Below, piece by piece: positions 28,201 to 36,123 of a DNA stretch of 64,000 bases. The stretch lies in NCBI RefSeq assembly GCF_900106745.1, contig NZ_FNNV01000004.1, positions 273,847 through 337,846 of the forward strand, written 5' to 3'. Made by a program: the position numbers and the translations under genes. The notes under the pieces were generated by a model. That model did not search any database, had not been told where the DNA came from, and worked only from the letters and a program-made list of their open reading frames with translations. This DNA is from Paenibacillus sp. CF384. Its GTDB lineage: Bacteria > Bacillota > Bacilli > Paenibacillales > Paenibacillaceae. The first letter of the stretch is position 1. Each line of letters opens with the position of its first letter.

Positions 28201-29506
28201 AACACTAATTACGGTAACAGAGGCAACCGTTGTAACACCGCCGGACGTAACACCACCGGCAGCACCGACAGTGAACGCAGTGGACAGCGATGACCTTGTC
28301 ATCACAGGCACAGCGGAAGCAGGTTCAACGGTAACGGTAAAAGCAGGCGGAACAACGCTGGGATCGGCAGTAGCAACAGGAGGCGCGTTCTCGATCACGC
28401 TGACGGCAGCTCTACCTACAGCGACAGAGCTTGAGGTAACGGCAACGGATGCAGCAAACAATGTAAGCACGGCTGCACGTGTAACTGTAACTGCAGCACC
28501 AACTGTTACACCGCCGACAACACCAAGGGACACTACAGTGATTTCGACAGATGGTACACTAACGCTTTCTGTCGGCCAATCAGGGAAGGTTAGCTTTGGA
28601 GACTCGGTTACGATCGAGATACCGGCAGGTGCAATAAACACGAACTTGAAATTAACGATAGAGAAAGTGTTGGATACTCAACATTTACTATCGGATAAAG
28701 ATGTTCTAGTCAGCCCAGTCTTCGAGATTCTGAAGAATTTCACGGAGAACTTCAGTAAATCCATCACGCTGACGTTTGCTTTTGATCCGACCAAATTGAG
28801 TGGCGATGAGAAAGTAGCGGTCTTCTATTATGACGAAGTGAAGAAGGAATGGGTCAAAGTTGGCGGTGTCCAAATCAACGCAAACCACATCTCCGTAGAG
28901 GTCAATCACTTTACGAAATATGCGGTAATGGTTGTTAATCAGAAACCAACGGATCCAACGCCAGCAATTAAATTCAGCGATATCTCCGGACATTGGGCTG
29001 AAGCTAATATCAAGAAGGCGGTAACCAGCGGAATCGTTAACGGTTACCAAGACGGTACATTCAAGCCTGGCAAAACCGTCACGCGCGCTGAGTTCGCAGT
29101 TATGCTGATGAATGCTTTGAAGCCGCAAGAAGCAGGAGCAAAGCTTACGTTCACAGATCATGCGAAAATCGGAGCTTGGGCTCAGAAAGCTATCGCTCAA
29201 GCGGTACAAGCCGCTATTATTACAGGTTATGCAGACGGCAGCTTCCGCCCGGATGCACAAATATCTCGCGCTGAGATGGCAGCGATGATCGCGAAGGCAA
29301 TGGGTCAAGCTACTAAAGAAGTGGCGGCAACCGACTTCTCCGATGACAAAGCTATCCCGGCATGGGCAAAAGCCAGCGTTGCGTTTGTGAAGCAAGCAGG
29401 CATTGTGCAAGGCAAGGGCAATAACGAATTCGCCCCTGCAGACCATGCAACAAGAGCAGAAGCTGTAACGGTGCTGCTTAACATGCTGGCACAGATGAGC
29501 AAGTAA
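22226..29506 (+). CDS. Giant secreted SLH-anchored surface protein with eleven tandem Ig-like repeats
   Basis: 2426 residues from GTG 22226; GAGGTG lies 6 nt upstream, which excludes the in-frame GTG at 22217 inside that site. Order: signal peptide (1-33); about 450 residues of BNR/YCF48-like propeller repeats (SSDGAVWTQR, TSTNGTSWSH, SSLDGVTWTS); an X2-like beta domain near 495-550; Fn3-like and two 100-residue Ig-like modules; eleven copies of a 96-residue module with YGSGD, VTQAVTL, TWSSD, TGAVTRP and SETKTFTLTV (aBig-like); two 91-residue PPAAPTVNAVDSDD modules; a ZU5-like segment; and three SLH domains at the C-terminus (FSDISGHWAEANI, FTDHAKIGAWAQ, FSDDKAIPAWAK). SLH domains bind pyruvylated wall polymer (family knowledge). 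Probably an adhesin or cell-surface stalk protein; ligand unknown. Confidence 0.9.
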   Translation: MSRTLSKSVIMIICFTLVFGVFLQQKQIVSAASTGALTSAVPNEPISGAAYGNGVYVAVGYYGKILTSANGLDWQIAADKTRLDITYTGVAFGNNVFVAVGYDGTVMTSSDGAVWTQRDSTVTSRIAKVAFVPLTNQFYAVTSGGTLLSSLDGVTWTSSSVETSNDLTSIAASASTIVIGDSGGYIHTSTNGTSWSHKKLDNSFFINSVLCLNDRFYVNDPLGGTYTFINPSDADSWSNLGTPIGSASFQVFGGLYDGDTYYLFGYDGESYGGVFTSSNGTAFTKEAVKTTTMTAQNGFYANGVYMQLGNDGIVVKTKVTTWDYAYGGVVSGVQYNGTHYIAVGKHGNDGFIKYSTDYVNWTSVALPQRVPALTAITSGMGKYVAVSDSRGSVLLSSNGTTWTVNPTPVSRYGFTSVTFANAVFVAVDKIGSIYRSTDIGESWTLVKSDSNYNALRFVTGLGGFNAGGDSGYLTSSDSGATWTSVQSVPTATTFDKNSSNSTDISISFTGTLKKITISNYGSDLIEGIDYSISGTTATIKKSFLAKLPFGWQVIAMHESSGSPFNRMAVNVVNTAPSLSQVAGVQLLSDGKASWSNVAGASSYEVQLYRNGSIWGSAVSAAAGSTSANILAAMRAAGPGSYTVKVKAIGDTVNYQDGSQSAASGAVTIYKTPTEDGTANKAGTTQRADFNIVVNAQNGPKATAKVGGLNVLQSGTDVTVGSGKATLPIGIAKLTEGDNSIVISLKDASGNFSEDLTVHVTKDTTSPIDAVEDGTADKAGTTQTANFNIIVNAETGASVTAKVGGTNVLQSGANVVAANGKATLPVDLTKLAEGSNSIAIVVTDQVGNVSGTLTVSVTKDTISAANTALAISYGGSDSAASVTQAMTLPVVGLNGTTVSWSSNVPATIGATGSVTRPAYGAGNATVTLTATISKSGISQTKTFELTVLEQAPTDAQAVAAAKSAVEVGYGGNDTVSSVTQAVTLPTTGLLGTTVTWSSDDAAVIGATGAVTRPIYGLGDATVTLTATITRGGASDTKTFTLTVKELPQTDAQAVTAAKAALEVGYGSGDTSASVTQAVTLSATGQNGVTISWSSDDAAIDATTGAVTRRVYGSGDATVTLTATIKKNAANETKTFTLTVPQLAQTDTQAVTAAKAALEVGYGSGDTSANVTQAVTLSVTGQNGVTISWSSDDAAIDATTGAVTRPVYGSGDSSVTLTATIKKNAASETKTFTLTVPQLAQTDAQAVTAAKTALEVGYGSGDTSASVTQAVTLSATGQNGVTISWSSDHAAINATTGAVTRPAYGSGDATVTLTATITKNAVTETKTFTLTVPELAQTDLEAVTEAKTALVVGYGSGETAASVTQAVTLAATGLKGTTVTWSSDHAAIDATTGAVTRPAYGSGDATVTLTASIKKNAVTESKTFTLTVPKLAQTDLEAVTEAKTALVVGYGSGETAASVTQAVTLAALGLNGTTVTWSSDNAAIDESTGAVTRPVYGSGDAIVTLTASIKKNAVTESKTFTLTVPKLAQTDLEAVTEAKTALVVGYGSGETAAGVTQAVTLAATGLNGTTVTWSSDNAAIDEATGAVTRPAYGSGDATVTLTATITKGTASETKTFTLTVVELVQTDAQAVSAAKSALAITYGAGDTVTNVTQAVTLPASGLNGTTVTWSSDNAAINATTGTVTRPTYGSGNATVTLTATITKGTASETKTFTLTVTELTQTDAQAVSAAKSALAITYGAGDTVTNVTQAVTLPASGLNGTTVTWSSDNAAINATTGAVTRPAYGSGNATVTLTATITKGTASETKTFTLTVTELTQTDAQAVSAAKSALAITYGAGDTVTNVTQAVTLPASGLNGTTVTWSSDNAAINATTGAVTRPTYGSGNATVTLTATITKGTASETKTFTLTVIELDNVTPPDTTPPAAPTVNAVDSDDLVITGTAEAGSTVTVKAGGTTLGSAVATGGTFSITLTAALPTATELEVTATDAANNVSPATLITVTEATVVTPPDVTPPAAPTVNAVDSDDLVITGTAEAGSTVTVKAGGTTLGSAVATGGAFSITLTAALPTATELEVTATDAANNVSTAARVTVTAAPTVTPPTTPRDTTVISTDGTLTLSVGQSGKVSFGDSVTIEIPAGAINTNLKLTIEKVLDTQHLLSDKDVLVSPVFEILKNFTENFSKSITLTFAFDPTKLSGDEKVAVFYYDEVKKEWVKVGGVQINANHISVEVNHFTKYAVMVVNQKPTDPTPAIKFSDISGHWAEANIKKAVTSGIVNGYQDGTFKPGKTVTRAEFAVMLMNALKPQEAGAKLTFTDHAKIGAWAQKAIAQAVQAAIITGYADGSFRPDAQISRAEMAAMIAKAMGQATKEVAATDFSDDKAIPAWAKASVAFVKQAGIVQGKGNNEFAPADHATRAEAVTVLLNMLAQMSK
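24791..27958 (+). repeat. Eleven tandem 288-bp repeats inside the giant surface gene
   Basis: The start of the 'TDAQAV' boundary falls at 25079, 25367, 25655, 25943, 26231, 26519, 26807, 27095, 27383 and 27671, exactly 288 bp apart; the first unit (24791) is divergent and two codons shorter at its linker. No insertion or deletion breaks the register. Units 9-11 are almost identical at DNA level. Confidence 0.92.
27966..28500 (+). repeat. Two 273-bp tandem repeats (Ig-like modules)
   Basis: CACCGGCAGCACCGACAG occurs at 27981 and again at 28254; the two units (encoding PPAAPTVNAVDSDDLVITG...) are nearly identical in DNA. Confidence 0.85.
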
Positions 29507-29519
29507 GTAGTGTAATTGA

Positions 29520-29577
29520 TAAAAGGGTCACCTAGCATGCGGCTAATCAAGCTGCTTGCAAGGAGGCCCTTTTTTTA
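29520..29577 (+). terminator. Terminator of the giant surface gene
   Basis: AAGGGTC / GGCCCTT outer pairing, GCGGCT / AGCTGC inner pairing, then a run of seven T. Confidence 0.7.
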
Positions 29578-29640
29578 TCGATTGTTGCGCGAAAAGCAAC
29601 ATTCCACCTGCGAGCTGCCAGCCTGCTTAAATACGAACCT

Positions 29641-29694
29641 CAACAACAAACAAACAAGCCCCCGAACCTCTCTACGAAGAGGATCGGGGGCTTG
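29641..29694 (-). terminator. Terminator of the ABC exporter operon (minus strand)
   Basis: CAAGCCCCCGA and TCGGGGGCTTG (29655-29665 and 29684-29694) with inner CCTCT/AGAGG. On the minus strand it is followed by a TTGTTTGTTTG tract. Confidence 0.8.
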
Positions 29695-29710
29695 CCTAAC
29701 ATCGGAGGCT

Positions 29711-31486
29711 TTAAGCCTCCATCTTCTGCGCCGAATACAGCTTGTAATACCGGCCGCGCCGCGCGAGCAGCTCGTCATGCGAGCCGCTTTCGGCGATGCC
29801 TTTGTCAGCAACGTACATGATGCGGTCGCAGTTCTTCACCGTAGAGAGACGGTGCGCGATGATGAACGACGTGCGTCCCTTCAGCAATTCGTTCAACCCC
29901 ATCTGCACCAGACGCTCGGTCTGCGCATCGATGGACGAAGTTGCCTCATCGAGAATGAGGATGCGCGGGTTCGCCAGCAGCGTGCGAGCGAAGGAGATGA
30001 GCTGCCGTTGACCCTGGGAGAGCTTCGAGCCGCGCTCGTTCACCTCGGTCATATAGCCCTTCTCGAACTCGCGGATAAATTCATCCGCGCAGACGGCCTT
30101 GGCAGCAGCGATAACTTCTTCCTCGGTAGCATCGAGCTTGCCGTAGCGGATATTATCCAGAATCGTGCCGGAGAAGATGAAGCTGTCCTGCAGCATAATC
30201 CCCATCTGACTGCGCAGCGATTTAAGCTTGATTTGCGCAATATCATGACCGTCAATGCGAATCTGTCCGCCTGTGATGTTGTAGAAACGCGAGATCAGAT
30301 TGACTACTGTCGTCTTGCCTGCACCTGTCGGACCGACGAGCGCGATGCTTTCGCCTGCTTTGACATCGAACGAAAGGTTCCGCAGAATGTCATGTCCCGG
30401 TTCGTAAGCGAAGGTTACGTCATCGAAGGTCACCCTCCCTTGAATAGGCGGCAATTCCTTCGCATCCTTGACGTCGCTGACGGTCACCGGCTCATCCAAT
30501 GTCTCGAAGATACGCTCCAAGTAGGCGACGGAGTTGATGAAGCTGTTGTACAAGTTCGAGATATTCAGGATCGGCTGCCAGAAGCGCGACGCGTAGCTGC
30601 TCATCGCGAGGATGACGCCGAACGTTACCTCTTCCGGTCCGAGTGCCAGCAGACCTACGAAGTAGATCGCTGTAGTTACCGTCGTCGCCAGGTTATCGAC
30701 CGAGAACGGAACCAGGAAGTTGAGATACATCGTTCTCATCCATGCACTGCGGTAGTTGGTGGACAGCCGTGTGAAGATGCCTTCATTATGCTGCTCACGA
30801 GTGAAGATTTGGGTGACGCGAATGCCGCTGATGCTCTCTTGCAAGTAAGCATTCAAGTTGGAGCTTTTGTTCGATACCGATTGCCATGCACGGCGCTGCT
30901 TGGTCTTGATCAGCATGATGATGCCAAGGAAGACAGGCAGACCGCCCAGAATGACAAAAGACAGCTTTACATCAACAGCGAACATAAAGATGGCAATGAA
31001 GAGCAGATTCATAATTTCTAGGATTAAGTTGATGATCCCGTTGGATAGCACATCCGACACGGAGTTGACGTAGTTGACGACCCGTATGAGAATCTTGCCC
31101 TGCGGGCGATCGTCATAATATTGGAACGGCAGCTCTTGCAAGTGCTTGAACAAGTCCGTTCGGATATCGAAGATGATATCCTGCCCGACGCTCGTCATCA
31201 TACGCGAGCGAATCGTGGCCAAGATAACGCTGACGACGATGGTGGCCAGTGTAAGCAGCGACCAGAAGACAAGCCCTTGATGATCCTTAGCCGGAATCGT
31301 GACGTCGACGACATGCTGCATAATGAGAGGCGCGGAGAGCGCGATACCGGCTGACAAAGCGCTAAGCACAAACGCGATAATCATCGGCTTCTGCTGCCTT
31401 CTAATGTAGACCAGCGCCCGCCGGAAATGTCGGATATTAAACGGTGACTCCAAATTCTCGTCGATATCGAACTTATTTCTAGCCAT
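29711..31486 (-). CDS. ABC exporter half-transporter with consensus catalytic site
   Basis: 591 residues: six-helix exporter domain (about 25-320), then an ATPase domain. Walker A GPTGAGKTT, signature LSQGQRQLISFARTLL, Walker B with catalytic Glu in ILILDEATSSIDAQTE, and switch His in IIAHRLST. Its start overlaps the stop of the partner gene at 31479 by 8 bp. The pair resembles BmrC/BmrD or YheI/YheH heterodimeric multidrug exporters; this subunit keeps the catalytic Glu. Substrate is unknown; drug or lipid export is typical. Confidence 0.92.
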   Translation of the reverse strand: MARNKFDIDENLESPFNIRHFRRALVYIRRQQKPMIIAFVLSALSAGIALSAPLIMQHVVDVTIPAKDHQGLVFWSLLTLATIVVSVILATIRSRMMTSVGQDIIFDIRTDLFKHLQELPFQYYDDRPQGKILIRVVNYVNSVSDVLSNGIINLILEIMNLLFIAIFMFAVDVKLSFVILGGLPVFLGIIMLIKTKQRRAWQSVSNKSSNLNAYLQESISGIRVTQIFTREQHNEGIFTRLSTNYRSAWMRTMYLNFLVPFSVDNLATTVTTAIYFVGLLALGPEEVTFGVILAMSSYASRFWQPILNISNLYNSFINSVAYLERIFETLDEPVTVSDVKDAKELPPIQGRVTFDDVTFAYEPGHDILRNLSFDVKAGESIALVGPTGAGKTTVVNLISRFYNITGGQIRIDGHDIAQIKLKSLRSQMGIMLQDSFIFSGTILDNIRYGKLDATEEEVIAAAKAVCADEFIREFEKGYMTEVNERGSKLSQGQRQLISFARTLLANPRILILDEATSSIDAQTERLVQMGLNELLKGRTSFIIAHRLSTVKNCDRIMYVADKGIAESGSHDELLARRGRYYKLYSAQKMEA

Positions 31487-33251
31487 GAGCGATCGCCCCC
31501 CTTCCGATGCCTTCGATCTGCAGCTTGAATACGTCGTAATAGTAACCGCGCTTAGCTAGAAGCTCGGCGTGCGTGCCTTCTTCAATGACACGTCCATTGT
31601 CCAAAATAAGAATGCGGTCAGCCTGCGACGTCGTGGATACCCGCTGAGCGATGATAATCTTCGTACATGGGAAGTCCAGCTCGCGCAGACTCTTCTGAAT
31701 ATGCTCTTCCGTCTCTAAATCGACTGCGGATGTCGTATCGTCGAGAATCAGAATCGGAGGCTGTACGGCCAAAGCCCGAGCCAAGGCGATACGCTGCTTC
31801 TGACCGCCGGACAATCCGACGCCGCGTTCACCGACGACGGTATTGTAGCCTTCCGGCATTTTGCGAATGAAATCTTGGGCAGCTGCAAGCTCGGCGAACT
31901 TGAAGACATCCTCTTCCGGTATATCCGGATTGCTGTAGGCAATGTTGCCGTCGATCGTATCGGAGAACAGCAGGACATCCTGTGTTGCGATGCCGATATT
32001 GCCGCGCAGCTCGTCGAGCTCAAGCTTACGCACATCCTTGCCGTCCACCAAGACGCGGCCTTTCGTAATGTCATAGAAGCGTGGGATGAGGTTGATTAGC
32101 GTCGTTTTCCCGGATCCCGTCGCACCCATGATGGCGATTGTCTCACCGGGCTCAATCGTGAAGTTAATGTCTTCCAGCACCGTCACGCTGTCATACTTAA
32201 AGCTCACATGCTCGAACTGAATGCGGCCGTTATAACGCCGCTTAACTGTGCCGCTGTTGTGATTGTTGACGATTTCCGGATGCGCGTAATAGACTTCAAT
32301 GATCTTGGTAAGGCTCGCGAAGAAACGCTGAATATCATTGATAATGATGCCAATGCTGCGCATCGGGTTGGATAGTCCCCATACGAGCGCGGAGAAAGCC
32401 GAGAATTCCCCGAATGTAATCCGTCCGTTCATGACGAACAGACCTCCTGCCAGCATCAGAATAACGCTGAATCCCTGAGAGAAGATCTCCAAGTAGGGGA
32501 AATAGTCCAGCCAAACCAAGGCCGCTTTCTTATTGGCCGTAGAATAGTTCACGCTTTTCTCCGTGAATTTGTTGATTTCGAATTCCTCGCGCGCGAACGC
32601 TTTGACCACGCGATTACCCGCGATATTTTCCTGAGTCGTCGTATTCAGCTGCGAGAGGCGCTCTCTAAGATCCACATACATCGGACGTACGCGTCTGGCG
32701 AATATGAAGGCTACAATCCCAATCGGAGGCGACAGGATGAGCAGCCACCAAGTCAGTTCTGCGTCGATATAGAAGAAATACACCACTGCCGCAATAAATA
32801 CCGTTAGCGACTCGATGATCGTTTTGATGATCCACGCCAAGGAATGCCGGACCATCTCGAGGTCGCCTGTCATCTTGGTCATGAGATCCCCGGTACGATT
32901 GCGATCGTAGTACTTCATGTCCTGGCCTTGGATCTTGTTATACAGGTAGATCCGGACGCGATAAAGCATGTTCTGCGAAGCTCGTTCATACAGCAAGGTC
33001 GTACAATAGGCCAGGCTCGTGCGAAGCAAGGAAAACCCGATCATCCCCAAGCAAAGGCCGATCAGCAGCCCTCGTTTGTCCGTCAGATTACTTGCTGCAT
33101 CATTGCCAGCGATGAAGAGATCGACAATTCGCTGTCCAATGTAAGGATTAATAATGGTGAGCGAGGAACCCACCACCGATAGGCATAATGCGAAAATATA
33201 ACGCGCTCGATCACCTATCAGATTGTGCCAAAGCCACTTGAATTGAAACAT
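31479..33251 (-). CDS. ABC exporter half-transporter with degenerate catalytic site
   Basis: 590 residues from ATG at 33251, which has GGTGATC just upstream; a further ATG at 33281 has no ribosome site. Exporter membrane domain, then Walker A GATGSGKTT, signature LSGGQKQRIALARAL, and Walker B ILILDDTTSAVDLETE, where Asp replaces the catalytic Glu. The switch residue is Gln in IIAQRVST instead of His. Such paired changes mark the non-hydrolysing site of heterodimeric exporters (family knowledge), so this works with the 591-residue partner encoded downstream. Confidence 0.92.
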   Translation of the reverse strand: MFQFKWLWHNLIGDRARYIFALCLSVVGSSLTIINPYIGQRIVDLFIAGNDAASNLTDKRGLLIGLCLGMIGFSLLRTSLAYCTTLLYERASQNMLYRVRIYLYNKIQGQDMKYYDRNRTGDLMTKMTGDLEMVRHSLAWIIKTIIESLTVFIAAVVYFFYIDAELTWWLLILSPPIGIVAFIFARRVRPMYVDLRERLSQLNTTTQENIAGNRVVKAFAREEFEINKFTEKSVNYSTANKKAALVWLDYFPYLEIFSQGFSVILMLAGGLFVMNGRITFGEFSAFSALVWGLSNPMRSIGIIINDIQRFFASLTKIIEVYYAHPEIVNNHNSGTVKRRYNGRIQFEHVSFKYDSVTVLEDINFTIEPGETIAIMGATGSGKTTLINLIPRFYDITKGRVLVDGKDVRKLELDELRGNIGIATQDVLLFSDTIDGNIAYSNPDIPEEDVFKFAELAAAQDFIRKMPEGYNTVVGERGVGLSGGQKQRIALARALAVQPPILILDDTTSAVDLETEEHIQKSLRELDFPCTKIIIAQRVSTTSQADRILILDNGRVIEEGTHAELLAKRGYYYDVFKLQIEGIGRGAIAHG

Positions 33252-33344
33252 GTGATCACCGACTTCTGTAAGTTTCTGCATTTTGAGGTTCCGAATATCG
33301 CCTTACTCCAGTTAGGGCAGTTCTCCGGTCAAAAAACTATGGAA

Positions 33345-33371
33345 ATTATAACACAAATAGTTGGAAATCAA
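33345..33371 (-). promoter_or_regulatory. Candidate promoter of the ABC exporter operon
   Basis: On the minus strand TTGATT, 15-nt spacer, then a perfect TATAAT (33345-33350). The short spacer lowers confidence. Confidence 0.35.
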
Positions 33372-33552
33372 GTGAAAAAATTATTCGTTTTGGGACTCTC
33401 TGTCAGTATGTGAGAGATCAGGGAAGCGAATGCATCGGTCATTCTTATGGAAAATTTTAAATAATCGCCAAGGATAATGGAAGAAAATGTCGAATAGGAA
33501 CAACTTGTCGAGCTTCGCGACTTCTTGTCCGAATGGACGAATGGAACGATGT

Positions 33553-33578
33553 TGAAACTACGCGCCCGATCTTCCGTA
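33553..33578 (+). promoter_or_regulatory. ECF (sigma-W-like) promoter of the TelA/vWA operon
   Basis: TGAAAC (33553-33558), exactly 16 nt, CGTA (33575-33578): a perfect match to the Bacillus sigma-W consensus. It lies 79 nt before the first start codon. The rest of the 405-bp interval 33252-33656 shows no gene. Confidence 0.75.
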
Positions 33579-33656
33579 ATCCAGATTAAGGAAACGGAAA
33601 TATGTTGCGATCAAGCCGCGTACATTGGAATGAACCTGGATGGAGGAGCATGGTCG

Positions 33657-34394
33657 ATGGGAACTAAATTCGTGAAGCTGCTGGGTATGATCGTGGTCAT
33701 CGCGGCTGTGAATATTGCGGTATTTTCGCCCGGCTTTATAGGTACCAAGATCGGAGAGCGTCCGCTCGAGTCGGCTCTCGGAGTCACCTTGCTTCTTGCA
33801 AGTGGCATAGCGCTTCTATATGGAAGCTACCTGCTGCTGTTTAAGCAGCAGGAGTCGATTCCGCTCAAGCAGCTTCAAACGCGAGAAGACTTCGAGGAGG
33901 CGCTCATGCGGTATCGACGAGTGAAAGTGCTGCAGGAGGATATGGCTTACGCCTTGGATCAGATGGAACGGATGAATAAGCGGCAGGATACGTTGTTGAA
34001 CGTTCTTGGGCAGCGATTCGATCCGAATGAGCTCAGCTACAAGAAATTCGCTTCTGTGACCCGGGAGGTTGAGAAATTATTTTACCTGAATGTAAGAAGT
34101 ATCTTGAATCGGCTGCAAATGTTCGACGAATCGGAGCTTCAGCATGCCGGTGGAGGTCGGAAGCCTTCCCGAATATCTCCGGAGCTGCTCCAAGTGAGGG
34201 CGGGGATCGTGGGCGAACAGCTGACATTCGTCAAGCAATCGCTGGAGTCGAACGAAGAGATGTTGATTAAGCTGGATAAACTGCTGCTTGAAATTTCGCG
34301 CTTGGACAGCTTCGAGCCGAGTGAGATCGATCAGATGCCATGCATGCAAGAGATCGATTCGTTAATCAAGCAGACTAAATATTACAAACAGTGA
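33657..34394 (+). CDS. Membrane-anchored coiled-coil protein of a TelA operon
   Basis: 245 residues from ATG 33657, with GGAGGAG 8 nt upstream; codons further up in the frame have no ribosome site and overlap the promoter. Two membrane segments (about 7-27 and 40-62: LLGMIVVIAAVNIAVF; LGVTLLLASGIALLYGSYLLLF) are followed by a long charged, coiled-coil-like cytosolic region. I do not recognise a named family. It precedes the vWA gene by 11 bp. Role in envelope stress is inferred from its promoter and neighbours. Confidence 0.75.
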   Translation: MGTKFVKLLGMIVVIAAVNIAVFSPGFIGTKIGERPLESALGVTLLLASGIALLYGSYLLLFKQQESIPLKQLQTREDFEEALMRYRRVKVLQEDMAYALDQMERMNKRQDTLLNVLGQRFDPNELSYKKFASVTREVEKLFYLNVRSILNRLQMFDESELQHAGGGRKPSRISPELLQVRAGIVGEQLTFVKQSLESNEEMLIKLDKLLLEISRLDSFEPSEIDQMPCMQEIDSLIKQTKYYKQ

Positions 34395-34405
34395 GAGGTG
34401 CGGTT

Positions 34406-36094
34406 ATGTCCAAACAGAGCAAGTTTTTGGTGATATCGATTTTGGTCTTGGGTCTCGTATTCGTCCTCGTCTATTACGGCATTAATCTGACCTCGAACTT
34501 AGGGAAGTCCAAAGCGGAAGTCACTTCCGAGAACGCCGGCAAGCAGCTAAGCAATTTGTACGAAGATATTTCCGTCACGACCGCGGAGCCGGTGAAAGGG
34601 CAGATCGATCTGGATCCCATCGACGTCGCCGCATCGCTGCCGGACATCTCCAAATTCCCGATTACGGTGAACAGCACGACCAATCAATTCGTAGAGATCT
34701 TCTCCTCCACGGAGAAATCGGGAACCGGCGTTGACGGCTGGTTAACCGAAGTCGCAACGGAATTCAACAATGCCGGGATCGAAGTGAATGGCCAGCCCGC
34801 CTCTGTGAAAATCCGCAACATCGCCTCTGGGACGGCGACCGATTATATTAAGACCGGTAAATATGTTCCGGACGCGTTCACGCCATCCAATGAGTTATGG
34901 GGCAAGATGGCGGAAGCCAGCGGCGTCAAGACGCAGCTTATCGCACCGCGACTCGTCGGCAATGTGCCGGGCATCGTCATTGCTAAAGCCAAGTACGATG
35001 CCTTGGTCGATAAATACGGCTCGGTCAACGTCAAAACCGTTACCGAAGCCATTGCGAACAATGAGTTCTCGATGGGGTACACCGATCCTTTTGCCAGCTC
35101 GACCGGACTTAACTTTCTCGTAACCGCACTTCATACCTTCGATAATGCCAATAGCTTGAGCGATAAAGCGGTTCAAGGGTTCGAGAAGTTTCAAGCGAAC
35201 GTGCCGTTCATCGCTTCTACTACCTTGCAGATGCGAGACGCAGCCAAGTCAGGCATGCTGGACGGTTTCGTGCTTGAATATCAGACCTTCGTCAACGCCG
35301 CGGAATTGAAGAGCGGCTATGTATTTACGCCGTTCGGTGTTCGACATGACAGTCCGTTGTTCGCTCTGGGGGATCTTCCACAAGAGAAAATCGACATCAT
35401 CAAGAAATTTGCGGAATTCGTGACCCAAGACAAATACCAACAGATGGCGAAGGACAAAGGATTCAACCAGCTTGAAGAGTACAAATCCGAGCTGGCTGTC
35501 ATGGACGGCGCAACGCTGACTTCCGCTCAGAAGCTGTGGAAAGAGAAGAAGAACGGAAGCAAACCGATTTCAGCCGTATTCGTTACCGATATTTCCGGAA
35601 GTATGGACGGAGAGCCGCTAGCCCGCCTCAAGGAATCGCTGCTTAAAGGGCAGAAGTATCTCGGCCGCGACAACAGCATCGGACTCGTCTCGTACTCCAG
35701 CGACGTAACCATCGATGTGCCGATCGGCAAATACGATGCGATTCAACAATCATTGTTCGTGGGAGCCGTGAACAATCTGCAATCCAGCGGCGGAACGGCG
35801 ACCTTCGATGGCATCATCGTCGCACTCAAGATGCTGCAAGACCAATTGCTTGTTAATCCGAATACGAAGCCTGTTATCTTCGTCCTAAGCGATGGGGAGA
35901 CGAACGAAGGCCATTCGCTCAACGATATCAAAGAGCTGGTCGAAATCTACAAAGTTCCGATCTACACCATCGGCTACAATGCCAACATCAAAGCGCTTCA
36001 AAGCATATCGAGCATTAACGAGGCAGCAAGCATCAACGCCGATACAGATGACGTTGTCTACAAGATCGGCAACCTTCTCAACGTTCAAATGTAA
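34406..36094 (+). CDS. Substrate-binding plus von Willebrand A domain protein
   Basis: 562 residues from ATG 34406 with GAGAGGTG upstream. One N-terminal membrane segment (FLVISILVLGLVFVLVYYG), then about 300 residues like a type-2 periplasmic binding fold (FVEIFSSTEKSGTGVDGWL, FSMGYTDPFASSTGLNFL), then a vWA domain with the MIDAS motif DISGSMDG near residue 395, SSGGTATFDG and VLSDGETNEG. vWA domains bind partners through a metal ion. Such fused proteins occur beside tellurite-resistance-type genes; the mechanism is not known to me. It is probably a surface-exposed membrane component working with TelA encoded next. Confidence 0.85.
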   Translation: MSKQSKFLVISILVLGLVFVLVYYGINLTSNLGKSKAEVTSENAGKQLSNLYEDISVTTAEPVKGQIDLDPIDVAASLPDISKFPITVNSTTNQFVEIFSSTEKSGTGVDGWLTEVATEFNNAGIEVNGQPASVKIRNIASGTATDYIKTGKYVPDAFTPSNELWGKMAEASGVKTQLIAPRLVGNVPGIVIAKAKYDALVDKYGSVNVKTVTEAIANNEFSMGYTDPFASSTGLNFLVTALHTFDNANSLSDKAVQGFEKFQANVPFIASTTLQMRDAAKSGMLDGFVLEYQTFVNAAELKSGYVFTPFGVRHDSPLFALGDLPQEKIDIIKKFAEFVTQDKYQQMAKDKGFNQLEEYKSELAVMDGATLTSAQKLWKEKKNGSKPISAVFVTDISGSMDGEPLARLKESLLKGQKYLGRDNSIGLVSYSSDVTIDVPIGKYDAIQQSLFVGAVNNLQSSGGTATFDGIIVALKMLQDQLLVNPNTKPVIFVLSDGETNEGHSLNDIKELVEIYKVPIYTIGYNANIKALQSISSINEAASINADTDDVVYKIGNLLNVQM

Positions 36095-36123
36095 GGGAAT
36101 GCCCAACCTAAAGGAGGAATTCG

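Noticed and set aside
24791..28500. Possible CRISPR array or satellite
   Set aside because: The 288-bp and 273-bp units are coding, in frame, and lack short-repeat/spacer alternation.
27856..28641. A 261-codon minus-strand frame opposite the Ig-like repeats
   Set aside because: It mirrors the periodic codons of the repeat region; low-complexity Val/Ser/Thr/Ala sequence with no start signal.
29516..31021. A 501-codon open frame on the plus strand opposite the ABC exporter gene
   Set aside because: It is antisense to a clear ABC exporter with all motifs, has no ribosome site or domain, and its composition (many Arg, Asp and Glu) is that of a shadow frame.
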